Shown here: positions 56,678-64,000 of the stretch, in pieces
Layout: every line of letters starts with the position of its first letter
Position numbering within the stretch: position 1 is the first letter of the stretch
NCBI RefSeq assembly: GCF_017876315.1
Contig: NZ_JAGINU010000001.1
Coordinates: 3,348,001-3,412,000, forward strand
DNA: 64,000 nucleotides
Direction of reading: 5' to 3'
Source of the DNA: Pseudonocardia parietis
GTDB lineage: Bacteria; Actinomycetota; Actinomycetes; Mycobacteriales; Pseudonocardiaceae
Notes under the pieces: generated by a model
The model's database searches: none
Seen by the model: only the letters and a program-made list of their open reading frames with translations
Told to the model about the DNA's origin: nothing
Position numbers and translations under genes: made by a program

Positions 56678-57604
56678 ATGCCCGCCATCGCTCCCACCGA
56701 ACTCGCAGAGCATCTCGGCTCGGGGCTGCTGTCCTTCCCCGTCACACACTTCACTCGTGACCTCGCGTTCGACGAGACCGCGTACCGGGACAACATCGCC
56801 CGACTCGGCAAGTACGAGGTGACCGGTCTGTTCGCGGCCGGCGGGACCGGCGAGTTCTTCTCGCTGACGCCCGACGAGGTCGGCGGTGTCGTCCGCGCCG
56901 CGGTGCAGAGCGCCCCGGACGACACCCCGATCCTGGCCCCGGCCGGGCACGGAACCGCCCAGGCGGTGGCGTTCGCCCAGGACGCCGAGGCCGCCGGCGC
57001 CGACGGGTTGCTGCTCTTCCCGCCGTACCTGACCGAGGCCTCGACCGACGGCCTGGTCGCACACGTCCGTGCGGTCTGCGCGGCCACCTCGCTGGGCGTC
57101 GTGCTGTACAGCAGGGCCAACGCCGTGTACACGCCGGACGCCGTCGTCACACTCGCCGAGGCCTGTCCCAACCTGATCGGTTTCAAAGACGGGGTCGGCG
57201 ATCTCGAGGCGATCACCCGGATCCACTCGCGGCTCGGTGACCGCCTGGTCTACATCGGCGGCCTGCCGACCGCGGAGACGTTCGCGCTGCCCTACCTCGA
57301 ACTCGGGGTGACGACCTACAGCTCGGCGATTTTCAACTTCCTGCCGGAGTTCGCGCTGACGTTCTACGGCGCGGTCCGGGCGGGGGACCGCGCGACCGTG
57401 CAGCGGCTGCTCGACGACGTCGTGCTGCCCTACACCACGATCCGGGACCGGAAACCGGGCTACGCGGTGAGCATCGTCAAGGCGGGCATGGACCTGTCGG
57501 GCCACCCGGCCGGGCCGGTCCGACCGCCCCTGACCGACCTGGACGAGCGGGAACGTGCGCTGCTGACCGACGTGATCGAGGCATCCCGTCCGGCCGCAGC
57601 CTGA
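56678..57604 (+). CDS. kdgD: 5-dehydro-4-deoxyglucarate dehydratase (DapA/KdgD family)
   Basis: 308 residues, ATG 56678 behind AGGAGG. DapA-type TIM barrel: [18 protein letters not shown] (the GTGEFFSL form is the KdgD hallmark), [11 protein letters not shown] with the catalytic Tyr, and the Schiff-base Lys in [10 protein letters not shown]. It should convert 5-keto-4-deoxyglucarate to 2-oxoglutarate semialdehyde. DapA-family relatives also deaminate pyrroline-4-hydroxy-2-carboxylate to the same product in hydroxyproline breakdown, an alternative given the peptidase-rich surroundings. First gene of the operon. Confidence 0.92.
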   Translation: MPAIAPTELAEHLGSGLLSFPVTHFTRDLAFDETAYRDNIARLGKYEVTGLFAAGGTGEFFSLTPDEVGGVVRAAVQSAPDDTPILAPAGHGTAQAVAFAQDAEAAGADGLLLFPPYLTEASTDGLVAHVRAVCAATSLGVVLYSRANAVYTPDAVVTLAEACPNLIGFKDGVGDLEAITRIHSRLGDRLVYIGGLPTAETFALPYLELGVTTYSSAIFNFLPEFALTFYGAVRAGDRATVQRLLDDVVLPYTTIRDRKPGYAVSIVKAGMDLSGHPAGPVRPPLTDLDERERALLTDVIEASRPAAA

Positions 57605-57640
57605 GCGCCGGCCCCAGCGACGATGCCGAAGGAGACGAAC

Positions 57641-59254
57641 GTGACCGCTCCTCCCACCCATCACCCGACCGGGTCCATGATCATCGGTGCGAAGCCCGTC
57701 ACCGGAACCGGCGACGAGGTCCGTTCCACCGACCCCCGGTCGGGCGCGGCGCTCGCGCCCGGCTACCCGGCGGCGTCTGCCGAGGAGGTCGACCGGGCCT
57801 GCGCGCTGGCCGCGGTGGCGTTCCCGGCGTTCCGGGCGACCACCGCGGAGGGACGTGCCGCGTTCCTCGACCGCATCGCGGACCTGCTCGACGAGCGCCG
57901 CGACGCGCTCGTCGAACGTGCCCACGCCGAGACCGCGTTGCCCCGGCCGCGGCTCACCGGCGAGGTCGGCCGCACCAGCGGCCAGCTGCGGCTGTTCGCC
58001 GCGGAGCTGCGGGCGGGGGTGTGGCAGGGCGTCCGGATCGACCCGGCCCGTCCGGAACGCACCCCGCTCCCGCGGGCCGACATCCGGCAGCGCCGGATCC
58101 CGCTCGGCCCGGTCGCGGTCTTCGGCGCGAGCAACTTCCCGCTCGCGTTCTCCACCGCGGGGGGCGACACCGCGTCCGCTCTCGCGGCGGGCTGCCCGGT
58201 CGTGGTCAAGGCGCACCAGGCGCACCTGGGAACCGCGGAGCTCGCGGCGCGGGCGATCGCCGACGCCGCCGCCGACACCGGTATGCCGGAGGGCGTGTTC
58301 TCCCAGCTGGTCGCCAACGGGACCGCGATCGGTGCCCGGCTCGTCGCCGACCCGCGGATCCGGGCCGTCGCCTTCACCGGGTCGCGCCGTGGCGGGCTGG
58401 CGATCGCCGCGGTCGCCGCGGCCCGCCCGGTGCCGATCCCGGTGTACGCGGAGATGAGCAGCATCAACCCGGTGTTGTTGCTGCCCGCGGCGCTCGACGC
58501 CCGTGGCGCCGGGCTCGGGGCCGCCTTCGCCGGGTCGCTCACCCTCGGGGCCGGCCAGTTCTGCACCAATCCCGGGCTGCTGCTCGCGATCGAGGGTCCT
58601 GGGCTCGACGCGTTCACCTCCGCCGCCGCCACCGCCGTGGCGGCCGATCCCGGGGCGACCATGCTCACCACCGGGATCGCCGACCACTACGCCGGGACCG
58701 GTGACGCGCTGGCGGCCCGGCCCGGGGTCACGGAGCTCGCCCGCGGCACGCGGGAGGGCGGCGCCGCATGCGGCGGTGCCCGGCTGCTGACCGTGGACGG
58801 CACCCGGTTCGTCGCCGACCCGTGGCTGCAGGCCGAGGTGTTCGGCGCGACGTCGCTGCTCGTCCGGTGCACCGACACCACCGAGCTGACCGCGGCCCTG
58901 GCCGCGCTGGAAGGACAGCTCACCGTGACCGTCCATGCCGACGAGACCGACCACGACCTCGCCGGGGAGCTCCTGCCGATGCTCGAGGAACGGGCCGGGC
59001 GCATCCTGTTCGACGGCTGGCCCACCGGTGTCGAGGTGGGCCATGCGATGGTCCACGGTGGTCCCTTCCCGGCGACGACCGACCCGCGCAGCACCTCGGT
59101 CGGGACCCTCGCGATCGAGCGGTTCCTGCGGCCCGTCGCCTACCAGGACGTGCCGCAGGCACTGCTGCCCGCCGACCTGCGCGACGACAACCCGCAGAAT
59201 CTCCTGCGGCGAGTCGACGGCGAGCCCGGCCGGGATCCGCTGCCCGCCGGCTGA
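57641..59254 (+). CDS. 2-oxoglutarate semialdehyde dehydrogenase (NADP-dependent aldehyde dehydrogenase)
   Basis: 537 residues from GTG 57641, which has AAGGAG six bases upstream; ATG 57623 would leave that site inside the gene. The catalytic Cys is in LGAGQFCTNPGL and the general base Glu in YAEMSSINPVLL; cofactor loops include FGASNFPLAFSTAGGDTASALAAGCPVVVKAH. This is the group (KGSADH type III) that works with KdgD to give 2-oxoglutarate. Starts 36 bases after kdgD. Confidence 0.92.
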   Translation: MTAPPTHHPTGSMIIGAKPVTGTGDEVRSTDPRSGAALAPGYPAASAEEVDRACALAAVAFPAFRATTAEGRAAFLDRIADLLDERRDALVERAHAETALPRPRLTGEVGRTSGQLRLFAAELRAGVWQGVRIDPARPERTPLPRADIRQRRIPLGPVAVFGASNFPLAFSTAGGDTASALAAGCPVVVKAHQAHLGTAELAARAIADAAADTGMPEGVFSQLVANGTAIGARLVADPRIRAVAFTGSRRGGLAIAAVAAARPVPIPVYAEMSSINPVLLLPAALDARGAGLGAAFAGSLTLGAGQFCTNPGLLLAIEGPGLDAFTSAAATAVAADPGATMLTTGIADHYAGTGDALAARPGVTELARGTREGGAACGGARLLTVDGTRFVADPWLQAEVFGATSLLVRCTDTTELTAALAALEGQLTVTVHADETDHDLAGELLPMLEERAGRILFDGWPTGVEVGHAMVHGGPFPATTDPRSTSVGTLAIERFLRPVAYQDVPQALLPADLRDDNPQNLLRRVDGEPGRDPLPAG

Positions 59255-59401
59255 GGCCGTCCGTCCCGCCCCTGGGCGGCCACCGGCCGCGCACCTTCCA
59301 ACGCTGTGAGGACCTCATGACACCGCCCCCGTCACCACCGGCCCGAGCCGGAACCGGCCCCGTTCCCGTCACCGCCCGCCGTCCGCAGGGGAGCGCCCGC
59401 C

Positions 59402-60259
59402 ATGGCCACGCCTGACGTCAGGACCACGGACGTACCCGAGGCGTCCCCGGCGCGCCGGGGTCCCGCCGGTTCTGCTGCGGCGCCCCACCGACGGGGCCCC
59501 CGCCGGGACACGGTGGTGGCGGGGGTCAAGGCCGTGCTGGGCATCCTGGGCCTGTTCGCCCTGTGGGAGCTCGTGGTCGCCGTGCTCGATCCACCGGAGT
59601 ACCTGCTGGTCGGCCCGATCTCGGCGTTCGCGGAGTTGCTCGAGCGGCCCGGGTACTTCGCCGAGAACACGTTCATCACGCTGCAGGAGGCGCTCGCCGG
59701 GTTCGCGCTCGGCACCGCGCTCGGCGTGCTCTGCGGCGCCGCTCTGCACTACTCACCGACCGTGCGGAGCTTCCTCTACCCGGCCTTGATCGCGATCGAC
59801 ACGATCCCGAAGGTCGCACTGGCCCCGCTGTTCATCGTGTGGTTCGGGTTCGGCTTCGAGTCCAAGGCCTTCGTGGCGATGGCCATCGCGTTCTTCCCCC
59901 TCGTCATCAACACCTACGACGGGCTGAGCTCGGTCCCGCACGAACTGCAGGAGCTGGCTCGGATCAACAAGGCCTCGCAGTGGAAGAAGATGACGAAGAT
60001 CGAGTTCATCTACGCGGTCCCGTCGATCCTGTCCGGTGCCAAGATCTCGATCTCGCTGGCCGTCGGAGGCGCGGTGGTCGGTGAGTTCATCGCGGGGTCC
60101 AAGGGCCTCGGGTACGTCATCATGCTCGCGAACAGCCAGGTCGACCTCCCGTCGATGTTCGCGGCGTTCATCGTGCTCGCCGCGATCGCGCTGGCCCTGT
60201 TCTTCGTGGTGGATCTCGCGGGGCGCAAGCTCGTGCCGTGGAAGCGGCACGCGAAGTGA
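59402..60259 (+). CDS. ABC transporter permease, NitT/TauT (SsuC) type
   Basis: 285 residues, ATG 59402 after AGGGGAG. Six or seven helices after a basic N-terminus. The inner-membrane coupling motif lies in YDGLSSVPHELQELARINKASQWKKMTKIEFIYAVPSIL, and KISISLAVGGAVVGEFIAGSKGLGY is typical of the taurine/nitrate/sulphonate/pyrimidine permease family. It works with the binding protein and ATPase that follow. A 32-codon frame starting at 59318 overlaps its start and is probably not a gene. Confidence 0.93.
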   Translation: MATPDVRTTDVPEASPARRGPAGSAAAPHRRGPRRDTVVAGVKAVLGILGLFALWELVVAVLDPPEYLLVGPISAFAELLERPGYFAENTFITLQEALAGFALGTALGVLCGAALHYSPTVRSFLYPALIAIDTIPKVALAPLFIVWFGFGFESKAFVAMAIAFFPLVINTYDGLSSVPHELQELARINKASQWKKMTKIEFIYAVPSILSGAKISISLAVGGAVVGEFIAGSKGLGYVIMLANSQVDLPSMFAAFIVLAAIALALFFVVDLAGRKLVPWKRHAK

Positions 60260-60276
60260 CCGGCCGGAGGCGCACC

Positions 60277-61293
60277 ATGTTCCGCCGGGCCGTCGCCGCC
60301 CTCGGGACCCTCGCACTGCTGGTCCTCGCGGGCTGCGGGAACCCGAGCGGCCGGGAGGAGATGTCGCTGATGCTCGACGTCGGCTGGCTGCCCAAACACG
60401 CACTGTTCATCTCGGCGGTGGAGCGGGGCTTCTTCGAGGCCGAGGGCATCGACCTCACGGTCATGCCGGGCTCCGGCTCGACCAACACGGTCACCTCGGT
60501 GGACGTCGGCCGGGTCGACGCCGGATGGGCCGACTACGGTGCCACGGTCGTCAGCCAGGGTCGTGGGGCCGAGGTCAAGCAGGTCAACCTGCTGCAGGCC
60601 CGCTCGGCCTACGCCGTCGTCGCGCTGGCCGGCACGGGCATCGACGGGTGGGAGGACCTGCCAGGCAAGACCGTCGCGACCGAGGGCGCCGGCGCGATGA
60701 CCGCCATGTGGCCCTACGCGCTGAGCAAGCTGGGGCTCCCCGAGAACGGCGTGAACGTCGTGCACGCCGCCAGCGCGGCGAAGATCCCCGGGCTGCTGGC
60801 CGGCCAGTGGGACGCCAACCTCGCGCTCTACGTCTCCGACCAGCCCGCGATCGACGCGCTCGACCGGGAGGCGACCGTCCTGAAGTGGTCGGACCTGGGC
60901 ATCGACCTCTACGGCAACGGGATCGTGATGTCCGACGAGAAGCTGCGGACGAACCCCGGCCAGGTCGAACGGTTCAACCGGGCGATGCAGAAGGGCTACC
61001 TCTGGGCCTGCGAGCACCCGCAGGACGCTGCGAAGGACTTCCAGGCCGAGGTCGCCGGGTTCGAGGAACGGACCATCGTGCTCGCGATCGACGAGCAGTG
61101 CGCCCTGAACTGGGGGGCCGGGCAGGCGGCGGACGACTTCGGCGTCATGGACGACGCGAACGTCCAGAAAATGATCGACATCGCGCACCAGTTCCTGGGA
61201 CTGGACCCGGAGAGCCGCCTCGCTCCCGCAGACGTGTACAGCAACGACCACCTCGCGCCGCTGCACCGCGGCGATGCCATCCAGGCGCCGTGA
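60277..61293 (+). CDS. ABC transporter substrate-binding lipoprotein, NMT1/THI5-like
   Basis: 338 residues from ATG 60277 (GGAGG six bases upstream); GTG 60256, overlapping the permease stop, is the alternative. Lipobox LVLAGC near residue 22. MLDVGWLPKHALFISAVERGFFEAEGIDLTVMPGSGS is the NMT1/SsuA-like N-lobe, and AKIPGLLAGQWDANLALY lies in the ligand cleft. Relatives bind pyrimidines, riboflavin, taurine or aromatic acids. The operon's enzymes point to an organic acid or amino-acid derivative, but the ligand cannot be read from sequence. Confidence 0.92.
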   Translation: MFRRAVAALGTLALLVLAGCGNPSGREEMSLMLDVGWLPKHALFISAVERGFFEAEGIDLTVMPGSGSTNTVTSVDVGRVDAGWADYGATVVSQGRGAEVKQVNLLQARSAYAVVALAGTGIDGWEDLPGKTVATEGAGAMTAMWPYALSKLGLPENGVNVVHAASAAKIPGLLAGQWDANLALYVSDQPAIDALDREATVLKWSDLGIDLYGNGIVMSDEKLRTNPGQVERFNRAMQKGYLWACEHPQDAAKDFQAEVAGFEERTIVLAIDEQCALNWGAGQAADDFGVMDDANVQKMIDIAHQFLGLDPESRLAPADVYSNDHLAPLHRGDAIQAP

Positions 61294-61313
61294 CGGCCGG
61301 AGGAGAGCACGAC

Positions 61314-62093
61314 ATGAACCACGAGTACGCCATCTCGGTGAACAACGTCGGCAAGACCTACCGGTCCCGCGACGGCCAGGACAACACGGTCCTGCAGGGA
61401 CTCGACTTCCACGTCGAGCCCGGTCAGTTCGTCTCGATCGTCGGGCAGTCCGGCAGCGGCAAGACGACGCTGCTCAAGACGATCTCCGGTCTGCAGGAGC
61501 CCACCGAGGGCGAGATCCTGGTGAAGGGCCGTCCGATCAAGGAGGGGCTCGAGGACATCGCGATGGTGTTCCAGAGCCCGGTGCTGCTGCCGTGGCGGAA
61601 CAACCTCGACAACGTGCTGCTGCCGCTGGAGTTCCGCGGCACCCGCACCGAGGAGGCGAAGGGCTTCGCCCGGGAGCTGCTCGAGATGGTCGGCCTGGGT
61701 GATCGCGCAGGGCGCTACTCCTACGAGCTCAGCGGAGGGATGCAGCAGCGGGTGGCCATCTGCCGCGCGCTCGTCTCCCATCCCGAGCTGCTGCTCATGG
61801 ACGAGCCGTTCGGCGCACTCGACGCCATGACACGGGACTCGATGAACGTCGAGATCCAGCGCATCTGGCACACGACCGGCTGCAGCGTCCTGTTCGTCAC
61901 GCACAGCATCCCGGAGGCGGTGTGGCTGGCCGACCGGGTCGTCGTCGTGGGGGACCGGCCGGGACGCATCGTCGCCGACATCGAGATCGACCTCCCGCGC
62001 CCCCGCGGCAAGGAGCACCGCTTCTCCCCGGGCTTCTCCGAGTACGTGACGGAGATCGAATCGCACATCGGCGTCACCGCCGGCATCAGCTGA
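61314..62093 (+). CDS. ABC transporter ATP-binding protein, NitT/TauT type
   Basis: 259 residues, ATG 61314 behind GGAGGAGAG. Walker A GQSGSGKTT, Q-loop VFQSPVLLPWRN, signature LSGGMQQR, Walker B LLLMDEPFGALD and H-loop VTHSIPEAV are all present. The LLPWRNNLDNV segment is usual for the NitT/TauT group. Completes the importer with the two preceding genes; 20 bases separate it from the binding protein gene. Confidence 0.95.
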   Translation: MNHEYAISVNNVGKTYRSRDGQDNTVLQGLDFHVEPGQFVSIVGQSGSGKTTLLKTISGLQEPTEGEILVKGRPIKEGLEDIAMVFQSPVLLPWRNNLDNVLLPLEFRGTRTEEAKGFARELLEMVGLGDRAGRYSYELSGGMQQRVAICRALVSHPELLLMDEPFGALDAMTRDSMNVEIQRIWHTTGCSVLFVTHSIPEAVWLADRVVVVGDRPGRIVADIEIDLPRPRGKEHRFSPGFSEYVTEIESHIGVTAGIS

Positions 62094-62118
62094 CCGCCCC
62101 GACACCGGAGGACCACCC

Positions 62119-63777
62119 ATGCTGCACCTCACCGCGGACGCCGCACAGCTCGCACGGCACTACGGGCTCGACGCCCACCGGAGCCTGCTGTTCTCGGCGA
62201 TTCGCCTCGACTCGTTCCCCCTGGTCGCCCCGCTGATCGCGCAGAGCGGCGAGGACCGGTTCCTGCTCGTGCGCCAGCAGGAGCAGGGCAACGCCCTCTC
62301 GGCGGGCGTCCCGAAGGAACGGATCAGGTTCTACGCACCGTGGGTCACGATCGATCCCCGCGTGGTGGCCGACACGCCGGCCGCGGCGTCGCTGGCGAGC
62401 CTGGTGGCCGAGCTGGCCTCCGACGACGACCGGGTGCACCTGGCCGCCGACGTCGTCCTGAGCCACCACCGCGCCCTCACCGGAACCGGAGCGCTCGAGG
62501 TGACCGCCGATGACCGGGCCCCGGCGCCGGTCGTGGCCCACGAGATCGACACCGACGCGGTACTGGCCCGGTTCGGCGGGTGGCGGGCCGAGGGCGTGCG
62601 CGTCGCCCGTCGGCTGATCGAGGGGATCGAGCACCTCGACGGTCTGGCCGCGGAACTGTCGGCCACCGAGGACACCCGGTTCGCGGGGCTGACCGCGCTG
62701 GCCCGCGAGCGGGCGCTCGACGCGGTGCTGCTCGCCGCGACGCCCAACGTCACCGAGGCGATCGGACATGCGCAGCCGGCCGGGTCCGTCGCCATGTGGC
62801 TCCCCGAGGCGGAGCGGCTGGTTCTGCTCGCCCCGCAGGGCACACCCGGGATCCCGGGTGCGGCGGCCGGGACGTACCCGTCGGCCGGGGCCGCCGTGCG
62901 TGCGCTGAGCCCCGGTGCCCGGACCGGAGTCGAGGAGGAGTTCATCGGCATCGGCCTGGCCCGGGAGCTGGAGCGCGAGGGCGCCGAGCTGGTCGGGGTC
63001 TCGTCCGACCTCGGCCACTGGCGCGACGTGCGCGACCACGAGGACCTCGGGTTCCAGGTCGTCGCCGCCCGGGCCAGCGTGTTCGCCATCGAGGAGGCGC
63101 TGGCCTGGGCCGAGGACGGCCTGGCCGCCGGCCGGGAGTTCACCGAGCTCGACATCCACGCCGTCTACCTCGACAAGATCGTCGAGTTCCGTACGGCCCA
63201 CGACATCCCGTTCGGCATCGAGCCCTACTTCACCAACCTGCACTCGTCGAACCGGATGCTCTTCCCCGGCCCGCCGGTGCACTTTCCGATCAACGCGGAG
63301 ACGACCTGCATCCAGCTCGACGCCGGCGTGCGGATCGTCGTGGAGGGCGTCACCGTCGCCACGTCCGACATGGCACGGTCGCTGCCCCGGACCGCCGCCG
63401 CGAAGCAGGCGTACGGCTTCTTCTTCGACGTCGTACGGGACGGCATCATCGGGCAGCTGCGGCCCGGGGTGGTGTGCGAGGACGTGCACGAGGGCACCCT
63501 GCGCTACCTGGCGCCGCACCTCGACCGGATGCGCGAGATCGGGATGCTCGGCACCGAGGTCGACTTCGACACCGAGTACCGCAAGCGCAACGTCGGGCAC
63601 CTCATGGGCAAGCAGGAGTCGTTCGCGAACGAGCTGCGGCCCGGCTACAAGCACGTCCTGCAGGTCGGTTCCTACGGTGCCGCAGAGATTCCCTGGCGGT
63701 ACGACGACGCGGCCATCGGCACCGAGGACCTCTGGTACGTCGGCCGGGACCGGACCTACATCGTGAGCAAGCGGTGA
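62119..63777 (+). CDS. M24 (pita-bread) peptidase-like protein, possibly with an altered metal site
   Basis: 552 residues, ATG 62119 after GGAGG. The N-terminal 240 residues resemble the creatinase/prolidase N-domain. The C-terminal pita-bread fold shows Asp in IQLDAGVR, Asp in TSDMARSL, His in VGHLMGKQE and a final Glu in GTEDLWYV. The usual fourth ligand, the Glu of an EPG motif, is not clear (HVLQVGSYGAAE). It might be a Xaa-Pro aminopeptidase, a C-N or C-S cleaving creatinase-like hydrolase, or a non-metal variant such as DddP-type lyases. Last complete gene in the operon. Confidence 0.8.
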   Translation: MLHLTADAAQLARHYGLDAHRSLLFSAIRLDSFPLVAPLIAQSGEDRFLLVRQQEQGNALSAGVPKERIRFYAPWVTIDPRVVADTPAAASLASLVAELASDDDRVHLAADVVLSHHRALTGTGALEVTADDRAPAPVVAHEIDTDAVLARFGGWRAEGVRVARRLIEGIEHLDGLAAELSATEDTRFAGLTALARERALDAVLLAATPNVTEAIGHAQPAGSVAMWLPEAERLVLLAPQGTPGIPGAAAGTYPSAGAAVRALSPGARTGVEEEFIGIGLARELEREGAELVGVSSDLGHWRDVRDHEDLGFQVVAARASVFAIEEALAWAEDGLAAGREFTELDIHAVYLDKIVEFRTAHDIPFGIEPYFTNLHSSNRMLFPGPPVHFPINAETTCIQLDAGVRIVVEGVTVATSDMARSLPRTAAAKQAYGFFFDVVRDGIIGQLRPGVVCEDVHEGTLRYLAPHLDRMREIGMLGTEVDFDTEYRKRNVGHLMGKQESFANELRPGYKHVLQVGSYGAAEIPWRYDDAAIGTEDLWYVGRDRTYIVSKR

Positions 63778-64000
63778 TCGGGGAGATCCCGGCCCGGATC
63801 CGGGAGCGGCTCGCCGAGCGGTCCCTCGAGCTCCCGGTGCTCGGCCCGCCGCGCTACGCCTACGAGCCGGCCGTGCTCTGCGGCGACGTGCTGCACGTGT
63901 CCGGCCAGATCTCCCGCACCGCGGCGGGGAAGCTCCTCCGCGGCACCCTCGGCGAGGACGCGACGACCGACGACGGAGTGGCCGCCGCCCGGGTCTGCGC
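63774..64000 (+). CDS. RidA (YjgF/YER057c) family protein, cut by window edge
   Basis: GTG 63774 overlaps the preceding stop (GTGA), so translation is coupled. The visible 75 codons include LPVLGPPRYAYEPAVLCGDVLHVSGQIS, the RidA N-terminal beta strand and VSGQ motif. RidA proteins hydrolyse reactive enamine or imine intermediates. Its presence hints that the operon handles an amino compound rather than a plain sugar acid. The C-terminus with the catalytic Arg is outside the window. Confidence 0.85.
   Translation, partial: MIGEIPARIRERLAERSLELPVLGPPRYAYEPAVLCGDVLHVSGQISRTAAGKLLRGTLGEDATTDDGVAAARVC

Noticed and set aside
59318..59415. 32-codon leader gene before the ABC permease
   Set aside because: It is Pro- and Arg-rich with no family signal and overlaps the better supported permease start.

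Overview
The window is very GC-rich DNA (about 70 percent by eye) with actinobacterial gene style: strong GC bias at third codon positions, many GTG starts, and GGAGG-type ribosome binding sites. Relatives of the IS481, IS630, IS3, IS30 and IS5 remnants, the DUF418, DUF3887 and DUF6506 proteins and the S9 peptidases are common in Pseudonocardia-like actinomycetes, so Pseudonocardiaceae is my best guess. This is an inference, since no rRNA or other marker gene is present.

Layout. 0-7.7 kb: end of a DPP IV-like S9 peptidase, a DUF418 membrane protein, a merR gene cut by an intact IS630-family element, then an S9 peptidase coupled to an SMR efflux gene. 8-13.2 kb: a structured repeat (copy 1), a TetR/SDR divergent pair with twin operators, repeat copy 2, a DinB protein, an IS3 scrap, a frameshifted CPBP protease and its HTH partner. 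13.4-23.1 kb: gamma-glutamyltransferase, amidohydrolase and a prolyl oligopeptidase (POP) gene split in two by a 4.4-kb segment (two-component system plus a secreted tripeptidyl-peptidase-like hydrolase). A perfect 223-bp direct repeat lies on both sides of the segment. 23.1-31 kb: MFS transporter and PucR regulator (divergent), then on the minus strand an S9 peptidase, an alpha/beta hydrolase, an intact POP and an amidohydrolase relic. 31.5-38 kb: IS and P450 wreckage, two FAD oxidoreductases and an IclR regulator. 38-43 kb, minus strand: SMR, an internally deleted S9 gene, a complete DPP IV-like peptidase and an MFS exporter. 43.4-48.5 kb: more relics, repeat copy 3, an esterase and a DapB-like dehydrogenase. 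48.5-64 kb is tidier: XRE-cupin/DUF6506 pair, a DedA-DUF368 fusion, an LCP protein with ArsR, an MgtA-like P-type ATPase, TatA, and a LysR-controlled operon (KdgD, aldehyde dehydrogenase, NitT/TauT-type ABC transporter, M24 protein, RidA).

The dominant theme of the first 46 kb is peptide hydrolysis. Eight genes or gene remnants belong to the S9/prolyl oligopeptidase superfamily, joined by GGT, an amidohydrolase, a tripeptidyl-peptidase-like lipoprotein, amino-acid-oxidase-type flavoproteins and small-molecule exporters. Their order is roughly a mirror image around 22-24 kb (DPP IV, S9, SMR, amidohydrolase, POP on the plus strand; the same order on the minus strand read from the right), with the right-hand copies more decayed. 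I read this as a repeatedly rearranged peptide-degradation or peptide-detoxification locus. Its substrate cannot be told from sequence.

Several genes are broken by single-base indels, often in short G or C runs, so some apparent pseudogenes may be sequencing errors. The least familiar feature is a three-copy dispersed repeat with a covarying long stem. In two copies it ends in a tRNA-3'-half-like fold whose T-stem also covaries.
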